A DNA stretch of 64,000 nucleotides, taken from contig NZ_CP141799.1 of assembly GCF_035621475.1 (NCBI RefSeq), forward strand, positions 4,328,501 to 4,392,500, written 5' to 3'. This DNA is from Pseudomonas paeninsulae. Its GTDB lineage: Bacteria > Pseudomonadota > Gammaproteobacteria > Pseudomonadales > Pseudomonadaceae. A program made the translations under genes and the position numbers. The notes under the pieces are model-generated. The model saw only the letters and a list, made by a program, of their open reading frames with translations. It did no database searches and had not been told where the DNA came from. Shown here in pieces: positions 48,854-57,359 of the stretch; within the stretch, counting starts at the first letter, position 1; the number at the start of each line of letters is the position of its first letter.

Positions 48854-49794
48854 GCTGCGTCCTCGACTTTGAAGCCCTTACCGAACAGCTCTTTCCAGAT
48901 TTCGAAGTCGTCCTCCACCGATGCGAAATGCGCGGTCTCCCACGACTCCTCGGCAAGCTGAACGATCTCTTGGCGCTCTTCTTCAGTGATCCGGCTCGCA
49001 ACGTTGTTCGTATCGCATACCGGGTCGATGATTACGACCGTATCGGAGAAGTCGGGAACCTGCTTGTTCTCGGGAAACTTAATGACGTCCTTGAGTCCTG
49101 AGTCCGCAATGTAGAGGAGGAAGTCACGGAAGCGCTTTTCCAGCGAGCCGGTCTTCCCTTTAAGCTCGAGGACGTGAGCCATGATCAGCTCGATATGGAA
49201 GGATTTTAGCGGCACCTCCTTCCAGGTGCGCCAGCGCTTGGCGAGGCGCACAAGGGTGCGGAAGTCCGGATCTTCATCCTTCCGGACCTTCACGAAGTTC
49301 ACCTGGCACGGTGCGCAGGTTTCAGTTTTCGAGCCGTCAATTCGGTCGAACTGCCAGCCGTAGTTTTCCTTGTTCGGATTTTCAATGACCGGAACGATAT
49401 CGACCTCAAGCCCGGTACCCACGAAGGTGACCTTTGCTGCCTTGCGCTGGATTTCAAAGTCTTCAACAGACTTGTTCGGGTACAGGTTGATCAGGGCGTC
49501 GTAGATTTTCTGGCTGAGAGTCGCAAAGGTTTCTTCATCAACCTTCTGGCCGCTAATGTAGAAAACCACGTCGACGTCGGCAGGGCTCTGAGCGTTGGGC
49601 CGCAGGATGGTGTGTTTGGCGAAAGAGCCGGCCTTCACCACCTTCTTGATGGTGATCTTGTCCTGCTTCTTCAGGCTGTCCTTCAGCGCTGCGATCAGGC
49701 GGTCGACCTGGGCGTTATAGGTCTCCCGCTTGTCCTTCGGCAAGCGCAGCACGTTACTATCGTAATACTTGATCTGTGTGTTGGTTAGTGGCAT
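48850..49794 (-). CDS. cdnC: CD-NTase (CdnC/CdnD-like) of type III CBASS
   Basis: A 314-aa nucleotidyltransferase: KAGSFAKHTILRP (GS motif), ADVDVVFYI (two catalytic Asp) and LEVDIVPV (third Asp). These enzymes make cyclic oligonucleotides when bound by an active HORMA protein. First gene of the minus-strand operon cdn-cap7-cap6-exonuclease-2TM. The subclass (C or D) is a guess from the HORMA/TRIP13 context. Confidence 0.88.
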   Translation of the reverse strand: MPLTNTQIKYYDSNVLRLPKDKRETYNAQVDRLIAALKDSLKKQDKITIKKVVKAGSFAKHTILRPNAQSPADVDVVFYISGQKVDEETFATLSQKIYDALINLYPNKSVEDFEIQRKAAKVTFVGTGLEVDIVPVIENPNKENYGWQFDRIDGSKTETCAPCQVNFVKVRKDEDPDFRTLVRLAKRWRTWKEVPLKSFHIELIMAHVLELKGKTGSLEKRFRDFLLYIADSGLKDVIKFPENKQVPDFSDTVVIIDPVCDTNNVASRITEEERQEIVQLAEESWETAHFASVEDDFEIWKELFGKGFKVEDAA

Positions 49795-49984
49795 CTGCCA
49801 TCCCCTCCTAGAAATGCTGTGTTAGTCGCAAAGCCTCCCTACCAGCAGCTACACCACATGCCGACGGATGAGATGGCGTGGCCACTCGAGCACCAGACCC
49901 GAATTGCCCTTACGGCTTGCTGCAGTTCAACCTCCTCGAACCGTCCGAAGATCCGGCCAGGAAAATTGCGGACCGCAGCGTGCT

Positions 49985-50040
49985 AGCGTATGATTACTAT
50001 ACGCATAGTTTCTATATGCAGTCTAATTTTTATACGCTAT
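49985..50040. promoter_or_regulatory. Inverted half-sites in the capW/cdn spacer, probable CapW operator
   Basis: GCGTAT-GATTACT-ATACGC (49986-50004) is a 6-bp palindrome; a further half-site TATACGCTA ends near 50,039, opposite TAGCGTATG at 49,984. They lie 13-65 bp before the capW start in AT-rich DNA, where a WYL repressor could control both divergent units. Confidence 0.6.
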
Positions 50041-50052
50041 CGAGGCTCGATC

Positions 50053-50946
50053 ATGACAAATGAGTCCAAACCCACGGACGACCAACCCACAAGCAAGGGA
50101 GGAGCACGCTGGGGCCAGGAGCGTCGGTTGGAATTCATTGACTATCGACTGCGGTGGGATGGCCAGATCAACCGCAGCAGCCTAACTGACTTCTTTGGCA
50201 TCTCGGTGCCCCAAGCTTCGCTGGACATTACCGAGTACGCGAAGCTTGCCGAGAGCAACCTGGAGTACGACACCCGGGCCAGGGTTTACAGAGCTACCGA
50301 GTCATTCAAGGCGGTTTTCAAGTCGAGTGCTGTTGAGCGCTACCTCGAAGACCTGCTTCGCGTAGCGGTACAACCAGAGGTGCCATATGGCAGCTTTTTA
50401 GGCTGGCAATCGCCTGTTGCGGGCGTTCCTAAGCTAGGTCGACGTCTCAATGCAGGCATTGTTGGGGAAATCCTTCGCGCGATTCGAGAGAAGGGTTCGG
50501 TCAAGGTCTTTTACCAGTCAATGACAGACCCGGAGGGCGGTGAGCGAAAGTTGTCTCCTCATGCCCTGGTACATGACGGTAACCGCTGGCATGCCCGAGC
50601 GTACTGTCACAGGCGCGAAGCCTTCCGAGACTTTTCTCTGACCCGTATCAAGCGCTGCTGCTATGCGGGCCCCGATCGGGAGCGCGCTTCAGACGACACG
50701 CCCTGGAACACCATGGTGGATGTCGTATTGACCGCACATCCAGACCTCAGCCCGGCCAAGCGAGGACTTATCGAAAGTGATTACCTGATGGAAAATGGCG
50801 AGATGCACATCGAGTGCCGTCAGGCACTGCTGATGTACCTCTTGTTCCAGCTTAACCTGACAGAAGATCAGGCGGGCCAAAAACCCGAGGTCATCCAGGT
50901 TGCCCTTAAACATCCAGAAGAAATACGGGCCCTGCTCAAGTATTAA
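50053..50946 (+). CDS. capW: WYL-domain transcriptional regulator (CapW/BrxR-like)
   Basis: A 297-aa protein starting MTNESKPTDDQ (21 upstream codons lie in the operator region). N-terminal winged HTH (ERRLEFIDYRLRWDGQINRSSLTDFFGISVPQASLDITEY, about 15-75), a WYL domain (about 135-215: RKLSPHALVHDGNRWHARAYCHRR...FSLTRIKRC) and a WCX-type C-terminus. CapW represses CBASS operons and responds to DNA damage or infection. Divergent from the cyclase operon and 50 bp upstream of the effector. Confidence 0.88.
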   Translation: MTNESKPTDDQPTSKGGARWGQERRLEFIDYRLRWDGQINRSSLTDFFGISVPQASLDITEYAKLAESNLEYDTRARVYRATESFKAVFKSSAVERYLEDLLRVAVQPEVPYGSFLGWQSPVAGVPKLGRRLNAGIVGEILRAIREKGSVKVFYQSMTDPEGGERKLSPHALVHDGNRWHARAYCHRREAFRDFSLTRIKRCCYAGPDRERASDDTPWNTMVDVVLTAHPDLSPAKRGLIESDYLMENGEMHIECRQALLMYLLFQLNLTEDQAGQKPEVIQVALKHPEEIRALLKY

Positions 50947-50996
50947 CACCTAACAATCAGCCAACACTCAACACCTCAGCTACCGGAATTGTCACG

Positions 50997-52520
50997 ATGG
51001 CAAACCTTGAAAATGAATTCATTCTGATTGCAGGCAGCATCTCCAAGAAAACAGAGAAGGCCTCGATCGACCTCGCGCACGACTTCACTCGCGCGGTTAC
51101 CAAAAGCGTCTTGGCCGCAAAAGGTGGCCTGGTCGTCTACCTAGCTGGTCTACCCACCAATGAGGCTGGAGATGCACTGACCTTCGATTGGACGGTGGTT
51201 TACGAGGCGGAGAAGCTGTTGGCTGAGTACGCCCCTGCCCGCCAGCTGAAGATCGTTACCTCGCAGTTGGCCATGCGGGACAAAATGACGCTCGATCAGC
51301 GGACTCTCATCCGTCGACTCTCTGCTGAAAATTTCGCGGAGATCATCTATATCGAGGATGACTTGGTCACCGGCGGAAATATCGGTGATGAACAAGTGGA
51401 AGTGGCAACCGCTATGATTGCCTTGGGCGGTGGTAAGGGCGTCTCTGACCGGGCCCGCAAGATGCGCAAACGGAAGCTTCCGGTGCTGCCATTTGACCTG
51501 CAGCTCGGTGGCTTCAGCGAAGATGGCGAAGGCGCACGCGGTCTACGAGATGCCTTCTTTAAGGAGCCTCTCATGATGTTTCACTTCACTGGTGAGCATG
51601 TGAAGGGACGCCTGGATAGCATGTCTCTGCAGGAGCCGCTCTACAGCCTGGACAAGCTGGCAGAGCTGTCCGTTGGGCTCTTCCAAGCTGAAATTGAGGC
51701 CAGAGAAGCAGCACGCTCTCCCGATCTCTTGGTCATCACGGCCATCGCCATTGAACTCGCCGCCGCGAAAAAGGTGTTTGGTATCGGCGAGGATGTACCT
51801 GCTCGCTACTCCAAACATGGCATTCATTTCTGGCCTGTAACGATCCAGCGAGCGGACGGCCCTCTTTCGTGTGTAGTTGCCTCTCTCGGCAACGCTGGCA
51901 ACGTCAATGCGAGCGCCATCACCACACTCCTGTTGTCAGAGCTGAACCCCAATAAGGTTCTGATGATGGGGATCGCGGGCGGACGTCGTAAAAAATTGAG
52001 CCTCGGCGAAGTCATTTTGTCCGAGCGCGTCGTGTACTACGAAGGGGCAGCAGCGCACGCTGGCGGCAAGATTGCGCTACGGCCAGAGATGCAACGACCA
52101 GGGCTTTCCACCCAGCAAGATCTCAATGCTTACTTCGCAACCGCCTCTCTGCCTGATCGTCTGCAAGAACGTGCGGAGAAGCTGGGCTTCGCGATCCCGG
52201 TAGAGTCCACTGCAGGGGACGTTGCAGCAAGGCTGATGGTATCGCCAGCAACCATTGCCTCCGGCGAACTGCTCATTCGAGACCCGGAGATCTTCGAAAG
52301 CTTCCAAGGCATTCACGACAAAGCACTGGTAGCTGAGATGGAAGCTTACGGGGTATTCGACGCCTGCGAAAAGCAGAACGTGCCCGTATTGGTTGTCCGA
52401 GGAATCAGCGATTACGGAGACACGACTAAGGACAATACCTTCCACAGTGTAGCGTCCGAGGCTGCAGCCATTGTGACCCTTGATTACGCCACACACGGGT
52501 GGAGCCGAAGGGTCATGTGA
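50997..52520 (+). CDS. Putative CBASS effector: SLOG/TIR-like Rossmann domain fused to nucleoside phosphorylase
   Basis: A 507-aa protein. The N-terminal half (about 1-200) is a Rossmann-like domain (FILIAGSISKKTEKASI, FAEIIYIEDDLVTGG, MIALGGGKGVSDRARKM) resembling SLOG/TIR-like nucleotide-binding domains. The C-terminal half (about 240-507) is a nucleoside phosphorylase/MTAN fold: LLVITAIAIELAAAKKV, LMMGIAGGRRKKL, AEMEAYGVFDA and VRGISDYGD. Model: the first domain senses the cyclic nucleotide and the second cleaves a nucleoside or nucleotide (NAD, purine) to stop growth. No NucC or other known effector is in the locus. Co-oriented with capW. Confidence 0.75.
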   Translation: MANLENEFILIAGSISKKTEKASIDLAHDFTRAVTKSVLAAKGGLVVYLAGLPTNEAGDALTFDWTVVYEAEKLLAEYAPARQLKIVTSQLAMRDKMTLDQRTLIRRLSAENFAEIIYIEDDLVTGGNIGDEQVEVATAMIALGGGKGVSDRARKMRKRKLPVLPFDLQLGGFSEDGEGARGLRDAFFKEPLMMFHFTGEHVKGRLDSMSLQEPLYSLDKLAELSVGLFQAEIEAREAARSPDLLVITAIAIELAAAKKVFGIGEDVPARYSKHGIHFWPVTIQRADGPLSCVVASLGNAGNVNASAITTLLLSELNPNKVLMMGIAGGRRKKLSLGEVILSERVVYYEGAAAHAGGKIALRPEMQRPGLSTQQDLNAYFATASLPDRLQERAEKLGFAIPVESTAGDVAARLMVSPATIASGELLIRDPEIFESFQGIHDKALVAEMEAYGVFDACEKQNVPVLVVRGISDYGDTTKDNTFHSVASEAAAIVTLDYATHGWSRRVM

Positions 52521-52602
52521 TAACTGGCTCTTGTGTAAGCAGCCGGCAATCACTGAATCGCCAAGGATTTTGTAGGCACCAGATGACCGCTTTTGGCCGG
52601 TT

Positions 52603-52737
52603 TCCGCCGGTCGCAGCTGACTGGTTCAGATCATCTCCGGCCGATCAGAGCCGGTCGGGTGGTTCCCCTGTGTCAAGGGGGACAATCAGCGCTGCCACGG
52701 TGTTTTTCACGTTATCCACCGCCTTGCTGACCTGATA
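52603..52737. repeat. Long direct repeat, copy B (yedK 3' end relic)
   Basis: Matches 33,117-33,257 in the same orientation, from GCCGGTCGCAGCTGACTG to CACCGCCTTGCTGACCTGAT. It encodes the last residues of a YedK-like protein on the minus strand, but the rest of the gene is absent. Marks the far side of the 19.5-kb segment. Confidence 0.8.
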
Positions 52738-52824
52738 TCCGCTGTTTCAACCAAGAGCACCACCACAGCCGCATCCGCTCCGTGACCCCGGGAAGCGGCA
52801 TCTCGATGAGGAGCCTCAAGCGTC

Positions 52825-53058
52825 ATGACGCTGTACCAGAAAGCTCGCCATAAATACCCGCATCGCTGGTCAGGTGCAACGCGAAATTGGCAACCTGTCG
52901 GCGCCGTCACACTCAACCTAGAGAGGGAGCAAACGGCACTAAAAATAGCAGCTAAAAACACGGCTGACGCGACAACTACCTTGCAACACGCCGGGGACAC
53001 GGGGCGATTCGTGGCGTATCTTTTCCCTGTTGCCCTGGGAGATCGCATCAGTGGATAA
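52825..53058 (+). pseudogene. Possible transposase C-terminal fragment
   Basis: The frame encodes LYQKARHKYPHRWSGATRNW followed by QPVGAVTLNLE; the phrase RWSG.TRNW...V.LN recalls C-termini of certain IS transposases (recalled, not searched). No upstream catalytic region is present, so this would be a relic. Confidence 0.35.
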
Positions 53059-53350
53059 GCCGGCCGAAGATCGAAGCGTCACAGCACTCAAAGGACTGAT
53101 CAAGAAGCCCGAAACCCCAGTTTCTGTCGATTTGATGAATCCCATCAGCGCGACGACACCAGTCTGTCTTACTCAGGTTGTCGTCTTAGCCGAAGAAGTT
53201 TTCGAAGACAAGGCCATTGCCACCTCATGGATGACCACGGCCAACAAAGGCTTGGGTGGGAAAACGCCCATCTCTCTTTGCGAGACTGAGATTGGCGCTC
53301 ACCAGGTGCTCAGGGTCTTGCGTGCGATTGAGTGGGGCGGTGTCGCGTAA
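53051..53350 (+). pseudogene. Truncated MbcA/ParS/Xre-type antitoxin (DUF2384)
   Basis: The last 60 residues (VVVLAEEVFEDKAIATSWMT, KGLGGKTPISLCETEIGAHQVLRVLRAIEWG) match the toxin-binding domain of Xre/MbcA/ParS antitoxins, including LGGxTPxxL and the final GV-like motif. The usual N-terminal XRE-like half is absent (GTG at 53051 gives 99 aa). The RES toxin expected downstream is missing; an IS21 end begins 12 bp after the stop. Confidence 0.65.
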
Positions 53351-53361
53351 TAGCGCCGCGC

Positions 53362-53389
53362 TGTTGGTGCTGATGGAAAACTGACCCAC
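53362..53389 (+). mobile_element. IS21 terminal repeat relic
   Basis: TGTTGGTGCTGATGGAAAA followed by CTGACCCAC matches the istB-side end of the IS21 at 29,272. No transposase genes follow; at most about 100 bp of IS sequence remains before the next gene. Confidence 0.75.
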
Positions 53390-53460
53390 TAGCCGCAAAG
53401 ATTTGAGTCGCGCAGCTTCAGTACCAACAGAAAGCCAATGATACCAACGGCTGGAGAGGC

Positions 53461-53781
53461 TCAGCGCGCGTAGTTTTCATATTCTTTGCAGTTGTTCAAG
53501 CTGACATTGATCTGAGGCACCGGAAGCGGGTTGTTGCTGTTAAGGCTTCCAGCCCAGGTCTGAACTGTTTGGTGATCGATCACGCAGCCCGCGTCTACAT
53601 CGGCTAATGCCTCACAGGTCAGGCGGCGGTGCTCTTCTTCCTGATCGATCCAAGCCGCCAGGGCTTGTTTGACAACCCAGTCTCTGGTTCGGCCCGTACG
53701 CTCGGCGAACCGATTGATTCTCTTGTCCAGTTGCAATGGGACATGAGCCGTGAAAACTCGGGTTTCGACTAGAGCAGTCAT
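53461..53781 (-). CDS. Ribbon-helix-helix antitoxin (CopG/RelB-like), orphan with altered C-terminus
   Basis: A 106-aa protein. VFTAHVPLQLDKRINRFAERTGRTRDWVVKQALAAWIDQEEEH is the RHH DNA-binding domain, then LTCEALADVDAGCVIDHQTVQTWAGSL, typical of antitoxins paired with RelE-type toxins. Family members usually end soon after the PLPxP motif; here a foreign-looking tail (QINVSLNNCKEYENYAR) follows. The toxin gene normally downstream is gone, replaced by IS21 end sequence. Good ribosome-binding site (AGGAG). Confidence 0.75.
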   Translation of the reverse strand: MTALVETRVFTAHVPLQLDKRINRFAERTGRTRDWVVKQALAAWIDQEEEHRRLTCEALADVDAGCVIDHQTVQTWAGSLNSNNPLPVPQINVSLNNCKEYENYAR

Positions 53782-53835
53782 AACGGGTACTCCTGTTCGG
53801 TGATGCCCTGTTCAATGAGAAGGTTGAACGCCGCT

Positions 53836-54873
53836 CTACTGATAGACCCCATACCGCATGCGCTGAAGCAAATCCCTCACCTGTACTGAGCCCTGCGCGG
53901 TGGAGAGCAAATCAATTGGACTGAACCCAGACAAACCCAAGGCAGGGGTATGGAACCACGCCTTTGCGATGTTCTGATCACCCAGAACATCGATAGCCAG
54001 CGCCATCAACTCGCTCAAGATCATGTTGTCCGGCTCGTCACCAGACACCTCAGAGGCGGAACCAGTATCCAGCAATGAGTTCCAAGGCCGGCTATACAAC
54101 TCAGCGCAAGCCGCTTGTGCACCGCCAAAGCAGAAGCGCACAGAACACGAGAAAGCATTTGGAGAGGCATAGCGCAACAACTCGCCCCGCTCATTCCAGA
54201 TGTCCCCGTTGACCGCGCGCAACAGGGCATGGGCTGCAACGACGTCATGGGTGGAAACGCTGTACAACGAGACAGCCGCAATACCGTCACCAGCAGCGAC
54301 TCGCGCCAACCGGTAAGCAATACTCGGCATCGGGTGAAAAATAGCCGGTCGGCAAAGTACGGCGTTCTGCTCTGGTTTCAAGTACGCGCTGTAGCTCACG
54401 AAAACCACTGAGTCAGATGACAGTGTCGCCGAGCACAGGTCTCGGCTGACAGGCTGCCCATTACGCAATAAAGTCTGGAGCCCCTCGGCCCATGCTATGC
54501 AGTCTGGGCCATGTGCATTTACTGGGGCATACACAACCCCCAGCACTGGCGTCCCATCCCGAAGAAGACCAATCGAAACTGCAGAGCCTGGCCGCCGTTT
54601 GAGAAAGTCGGCGGTACCGTCATTGGGATCAACAACCCAAGCGAATCGGTGGCCGGAGAGATCAACGCCAGTTTCCTCGCCGACGAAATCGCAGGCAAGA
54701 ATCTGCTGTAACCCTTCGCGAAGCAGTTTCTCGATCTCAACGTCGATCTCGGCCTTATCGCCTGAGCCCCTCGGGCCATCCGGTCTGGACAGCTCGGCCT
54801 CTATGAGCAGTCCAGCCTGCAAGGCAAGCTCAATGACAGGGGCCAAAAGGTGACGCACCTGTAGTTCAGCCAT
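53836..54873 (-). CDS. Inositol-monophosphatase-like protein fused to MbcA/ParS antitoxin domain
   Basis: A 345-aa protein. Residues about 1-270 are an IMPase/CysQ-type phosphatase: FVGEETGVDL (GEE motif), WVVDPNDGTADFLKR (DPxDGT metal site), AVSIGLLRDGTPVLGVVYAP and STHDVVAAHALL (third Asp). Residues about 278-345 (DNMILSELMALAIDVLGDQ, LGLSGFSPIDLLSTAQGSVQ, YGVYQ) match the DUF2384 domain that binds RES-type toxins. I know of no described fusion of these two. The ATG overlaps the stop of the small CxxC gene (TAATG), so the two are coupled. No RES toxin is visible nearby. Confidence 0.8.
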   Translation of the reverse strand: MAELQVRHLLAPVIELALQAGLLIEAELSRPDGPRGSGDKAEIDVEIEKLLREGLQQILACDFVGEETGVDLSGHRFAWVVDPNDGTADFLKRRPGSAVSIGLLRDGTPVLGVVYAPVNAHGPDCIAWAEGLQTLLRNGQPVSRDLCSATLSSDSVVFVSYSAYLKPEQNAVLCRPAIFHPMPSIAYRLARVAAGDGIAAVSLYSVSTHDVVAAHALLRAVNGDIWNERGELLRYASPNAFSCSVRFCFGGAQAACAELYSRPWNSLLDTGSASEVSGDEPDNMILSELMALAIDVLGDQNIAKAWFHTPALGLSGFSPIDLLSTAQGSVQVRDLLQRMRYGVYQ

Positions 54874-55175
54874 TAGCCTTGCTCCCAATAGTTACCCGTG
54901 CTGATCAGCCCGAAACCGTCTTCGGAGAAGGGTCTATCGTCATCGAACATGCCATTGACCATACGTTCTCGACGCAAGCCGCTTAGCACTCTGAAAAAGC
55001 AAGGCTCACACAGGTGGACACGGTAGTGCTCTCCGTCATGTTGAGCGCCATAACCCCATTGCGCTTCCAGCTTGCCATATTGCAGACCGTAATCGGGGAT
55101 ACGGGTACTAGATCTACAAACGTCGCAGATCACATCCTCAACCACATCTACTGACGCCAGAGTTTTGTTCTCCAT
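54873..55175 (-). CDS. Small CxxC protein, paralogue B
   Basis: A 100-aa protein starting ATG 55175 after GGGAGG. Two CxxC pairs (ICDVC near 17, LCEPC near 58) around EAQWGYGAQHDGEHYRVHL; clearly homologous to the protein at 36,194-36,475. Probably a zinc mini-domain. It is coupled by a TAATG junction to the IMPase-MbcA fusion and lies 95 bp after the helicase gene on the same strand. Confidence 0.78.
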   Translation of the reverse strand: MENKTLASVDVVEDVICDVCRSSTRIPDYGLQYGKLEAQWGYGAQHDGEHYRVHLCEPCFFRVLSGLRRERMVNGMFDDDRPFSEDGFGLISTGNYWEQG

Positions 55176-55270
55176 AGTCACCTCCCGATTAGTTTGCTAC
55201 CCGATGAAGCAGTCGATCCTGTCCGATCACGAAAGCGGGCGCGACTCCATTTGGGCGAGGTCTCGCAGTG

Positions 55271-56671
55271 TCAAAAACAAGCCAGCAACTGTTGCCTGTA
55301 ATGCTGAGAAAAGCTCACCTGATAACTTGGCTCAGCTGCAAAGCTCCCCAGAGAGATAATGCACGTATCGCCTGACCCAATAACATGCTCGGCCCCACTT
55401 CCAATACTGTCATCAAGAGCATCGATATTGCCGGTGGCCCCAGTCCAGCCAGTCTTTGAACCTGAGGTGGAGGCCGGCATCTGCACCTCGTTCAGCACCG
55501 CTAGGTCATCCGGCAGATCATCCGCAATTCGCTCCGCCAAGCGCTGCAGCGTCGATTCCGCCAGCATGAACAACCAAGCATGGTCATCGGGCTCGCCTAT
55601 GCGCCGCAGTACCCGCCCCAACACTTGTCGGTAATGCAACTCGGTGCGGATACGGCTGAGGTAGCAGCACACCTGTAAGCGGGGAATGTCGGTACCTTCA
55701 CTGATCATTCCGACGGCGACAATCCAACGGCAAGCGCTGTGTCTGAACGCATTAATCACCAGCTGCGCATCAGGGGTTTTGTTGGTCACAATGCGGCAAC
55801 CTTCACCCCTTGAGTCCAGGGCCTGGGCAATTTGCTGGGCGTGCTCGATGTCGGTGGCAACCACCAAGCCAGCCGCATCAGGCTTGATCAGGCGAAGCTC
55901 GTCCAGCTTGCCGCATCCAAGACCGAGCAGTTGATCGATCACCTCGTCATGGCGCAGAAGTTCCTCATAGGTGACGGGGGATTCCACCAATAGCTTGGCG
56001 ATGCTGGGAAACATCCTGACAGTGCTCTCGGTGCCAAGCTCCTCGGTGAGTTTCACCTTCTGATTGTCGAGCAGGACAATACGAGGGGAACGGCACACCC
56101 CATCAGCAATGGCCTCTTTCAGTCCATAGCGGTAGTCGCAGATCAGGTATCCCTCAGGCGACGAGTAGCGAGCCAGGGCAATGGCCCGGTCGTCCGAACG
56201 CCATGGCGTGCCAGAGAGAGCCAAGGTGAAGGCAGCACGATCCTGTATCCGGTGCAGTATCTGCTGGCCCCAGGCGTTGCTAAGAAGTGGATCATGGCCG
56301 GCGCAGTGGTGAATTTCATCGAATACCACGAGCACGCGGTACTCATCGAGGAGCTGCCAGAACCCCTCATCTCTGTATTCCATGGCCTGATAGGTGAACG
56401 CTGCCCCCACCGCGCCGATCTGACCGTCCAGACGCCGGCCGAGCACTGCAGCAAAGGTTGAGCGAAAGCCCTCGACTACCTGGCAGGATGGCGCGAAGCA
56501 CATCACCAGATCGATCCTGTCCTGCCCCAGCAGTCTGCTGGCCAACTCTGCCGCCATGCGCGTCTTGCCAGCACCCGGCGTTGCCTGGCAGAAGAAGTGT
56601 GGCGTGGAAGTAAAGTGCTCCAACGCCGTGTCGATGCATCTGAGTTGCCAGTCTCGCAGCGATGTGGTCAT
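55271..56671 (-). CDS. SF2 (DEAD/DEAH) helicase-like ATPase
   Basis: A 466-aa protein with two RecA-like domains: motif I ATPGAGKTRMAAELA, motif II VVFDEIHHCAG, motif III ALSGTPWR, and motifs V-VI VGMISEGTDIPRLQV / YRQVLGRVLRRIGEPDD. No nuclease domain is visible. It resembles the ResIII/UvrB-type helicases of defence operons. Its start overlaps the upstream gene's stop by 4 nt (ATGA). Confidence 0.88.
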   Translation of the reverse strand: MTTSLRDWQLRCIDTALEHFTSTPHFFCQATPGAGKTRMAAELASRLLGQDRIDLVMCFAPSCQVVEGFRSTFAAVLGRRLDGQIGAVGAAFTYQAMEYRDEGFWQLLDEYRVLVVFDEIHHCAGHDPLLSNAWGQQILHRIQDRAAFTLALSGTPWRSDDRAIALARYSSPEGYLICDYRYGLKEAIADGVCRSPRIVLLDNQKVKLTEELGTESTVRMFPSIAKLLVESPVTYEELLRHDEVIDQLLGLGCGKLDELRLIKPDAAGLVVATDIEHAQQIAQALDSRGEGCRIVTNKTPDAQLVINAFRHSACRWIVAVGMISEGTDIPRLQVCCYLSRIRTELHYRQVLGRVLRRIGEPDDHAWLFMLAESTLQRLAERIADDLPDDLAVLNEVQMPASTSGSKTGWTGATGNIDALDDSIGSGAEHVIGSGDTCIISLGSFAAEPSYQVSFSQHYRQQLLACF

Positions 56672-57258
56672 CGTGCGGCGGCAAGCGTCTTGATCGTCTT
56701 CTCGATGGCGCGGAGATGACCCAGCAGGCGAGAGCTGCGGTCTCTAGCGTCCAGATACTCGCCTTCTACCTTGCCCCGGAGATGAGGCATCTCATCCAGG
56801 AGAAGCTTGTATCGCTCCGCCTCGCCCATCGAAGACAAGAAGTCCAACCGGATCTCTTTGAGGAGCGCTTCCAGGTGCTGATCCGCATCGAGTGAAGGTT
56901 TAAGCGGTATAGCTGCATTATCGACAACTGACGGCCCCTGCTCTGGTTCAAATGCAGTCTTGAGGCTGTTCTGAAACCCGTTGTCAATCAGCTCCAGCTG
57001 TAGATGTGCCGGGATGGGCTGCAGGTGGTAGACCTGTCCTCGCGTGCGGCGCTCTTCGTCATATGCGAGCCAGCCTATGCGCAGCATTCGGCGGATCTGC
57101 TCATACACATAGCGGCGCACATCGCCGATGCGAAAAGTCATGCCCTCTAGGCGCTTGGCGTAGGCATCCCGCAGTTCACGGATCGTGAACTGAGTGCTCC
57201 CTTCCTCCTGAAGTAGCTCATACAGCCGCCTGTCAAAGATGAACGTGGCCGATTTCAT
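56668..57258 (-). CDS. Hypothetical protein with winged-helix-like N-terminus
   Basis: A 196-aa protein starting MKSATFIFDRRLYELLQEEG. Residues about 5-75 (TQFTIRELRDAYAKRLEG, RIGDVRRYVYEQIRRMLRIGWLAYDEE) have the pattern of a winged helix, followed by a linker and a C-terminal helical/coiled-coil region (LLGHLRAIEKTIKTLAAAR). First gene of the helicase operon. The start at 57258 is chosen because upstream codons overlap the divergent promoter region. Family not recognised. Confidence 0.72.
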   Translation of the reverse strand: MKSATFIFDRRLYELLQEEGSTQFTIRELRDAYAKRLEGMTFRIGDVRRYVYEQIRRMLRIGWLAYDEERRTRGQVYHLQPIPAHLQLELIDNGFQNSLKTAFEPEQGPSVVDNAAIPLKPSLDADQHLEALLKEIRLDFLSSMGEAERYKLLLDEMPHLRGKVEGEYLDARDRSSRLLGHLRAIEKTIKTLAAAR

Positions 57259-57359
57259 TGAGGCACCAGAAGAGTAATCGCAAAAATGCGGATTATAGTC
57301 CGTGGCCTGTACATCCGCAAACGCACGATAGTGCCGCCTCAAGTGGAGTTGAGGCGGTC

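Noticed and set aside
52707..53048. 113-codon minus-strand ORF opposite the transposase-like fragment
   Set aside because: No ribosome-binding site or family pattern; it overlaps better-supported relics.
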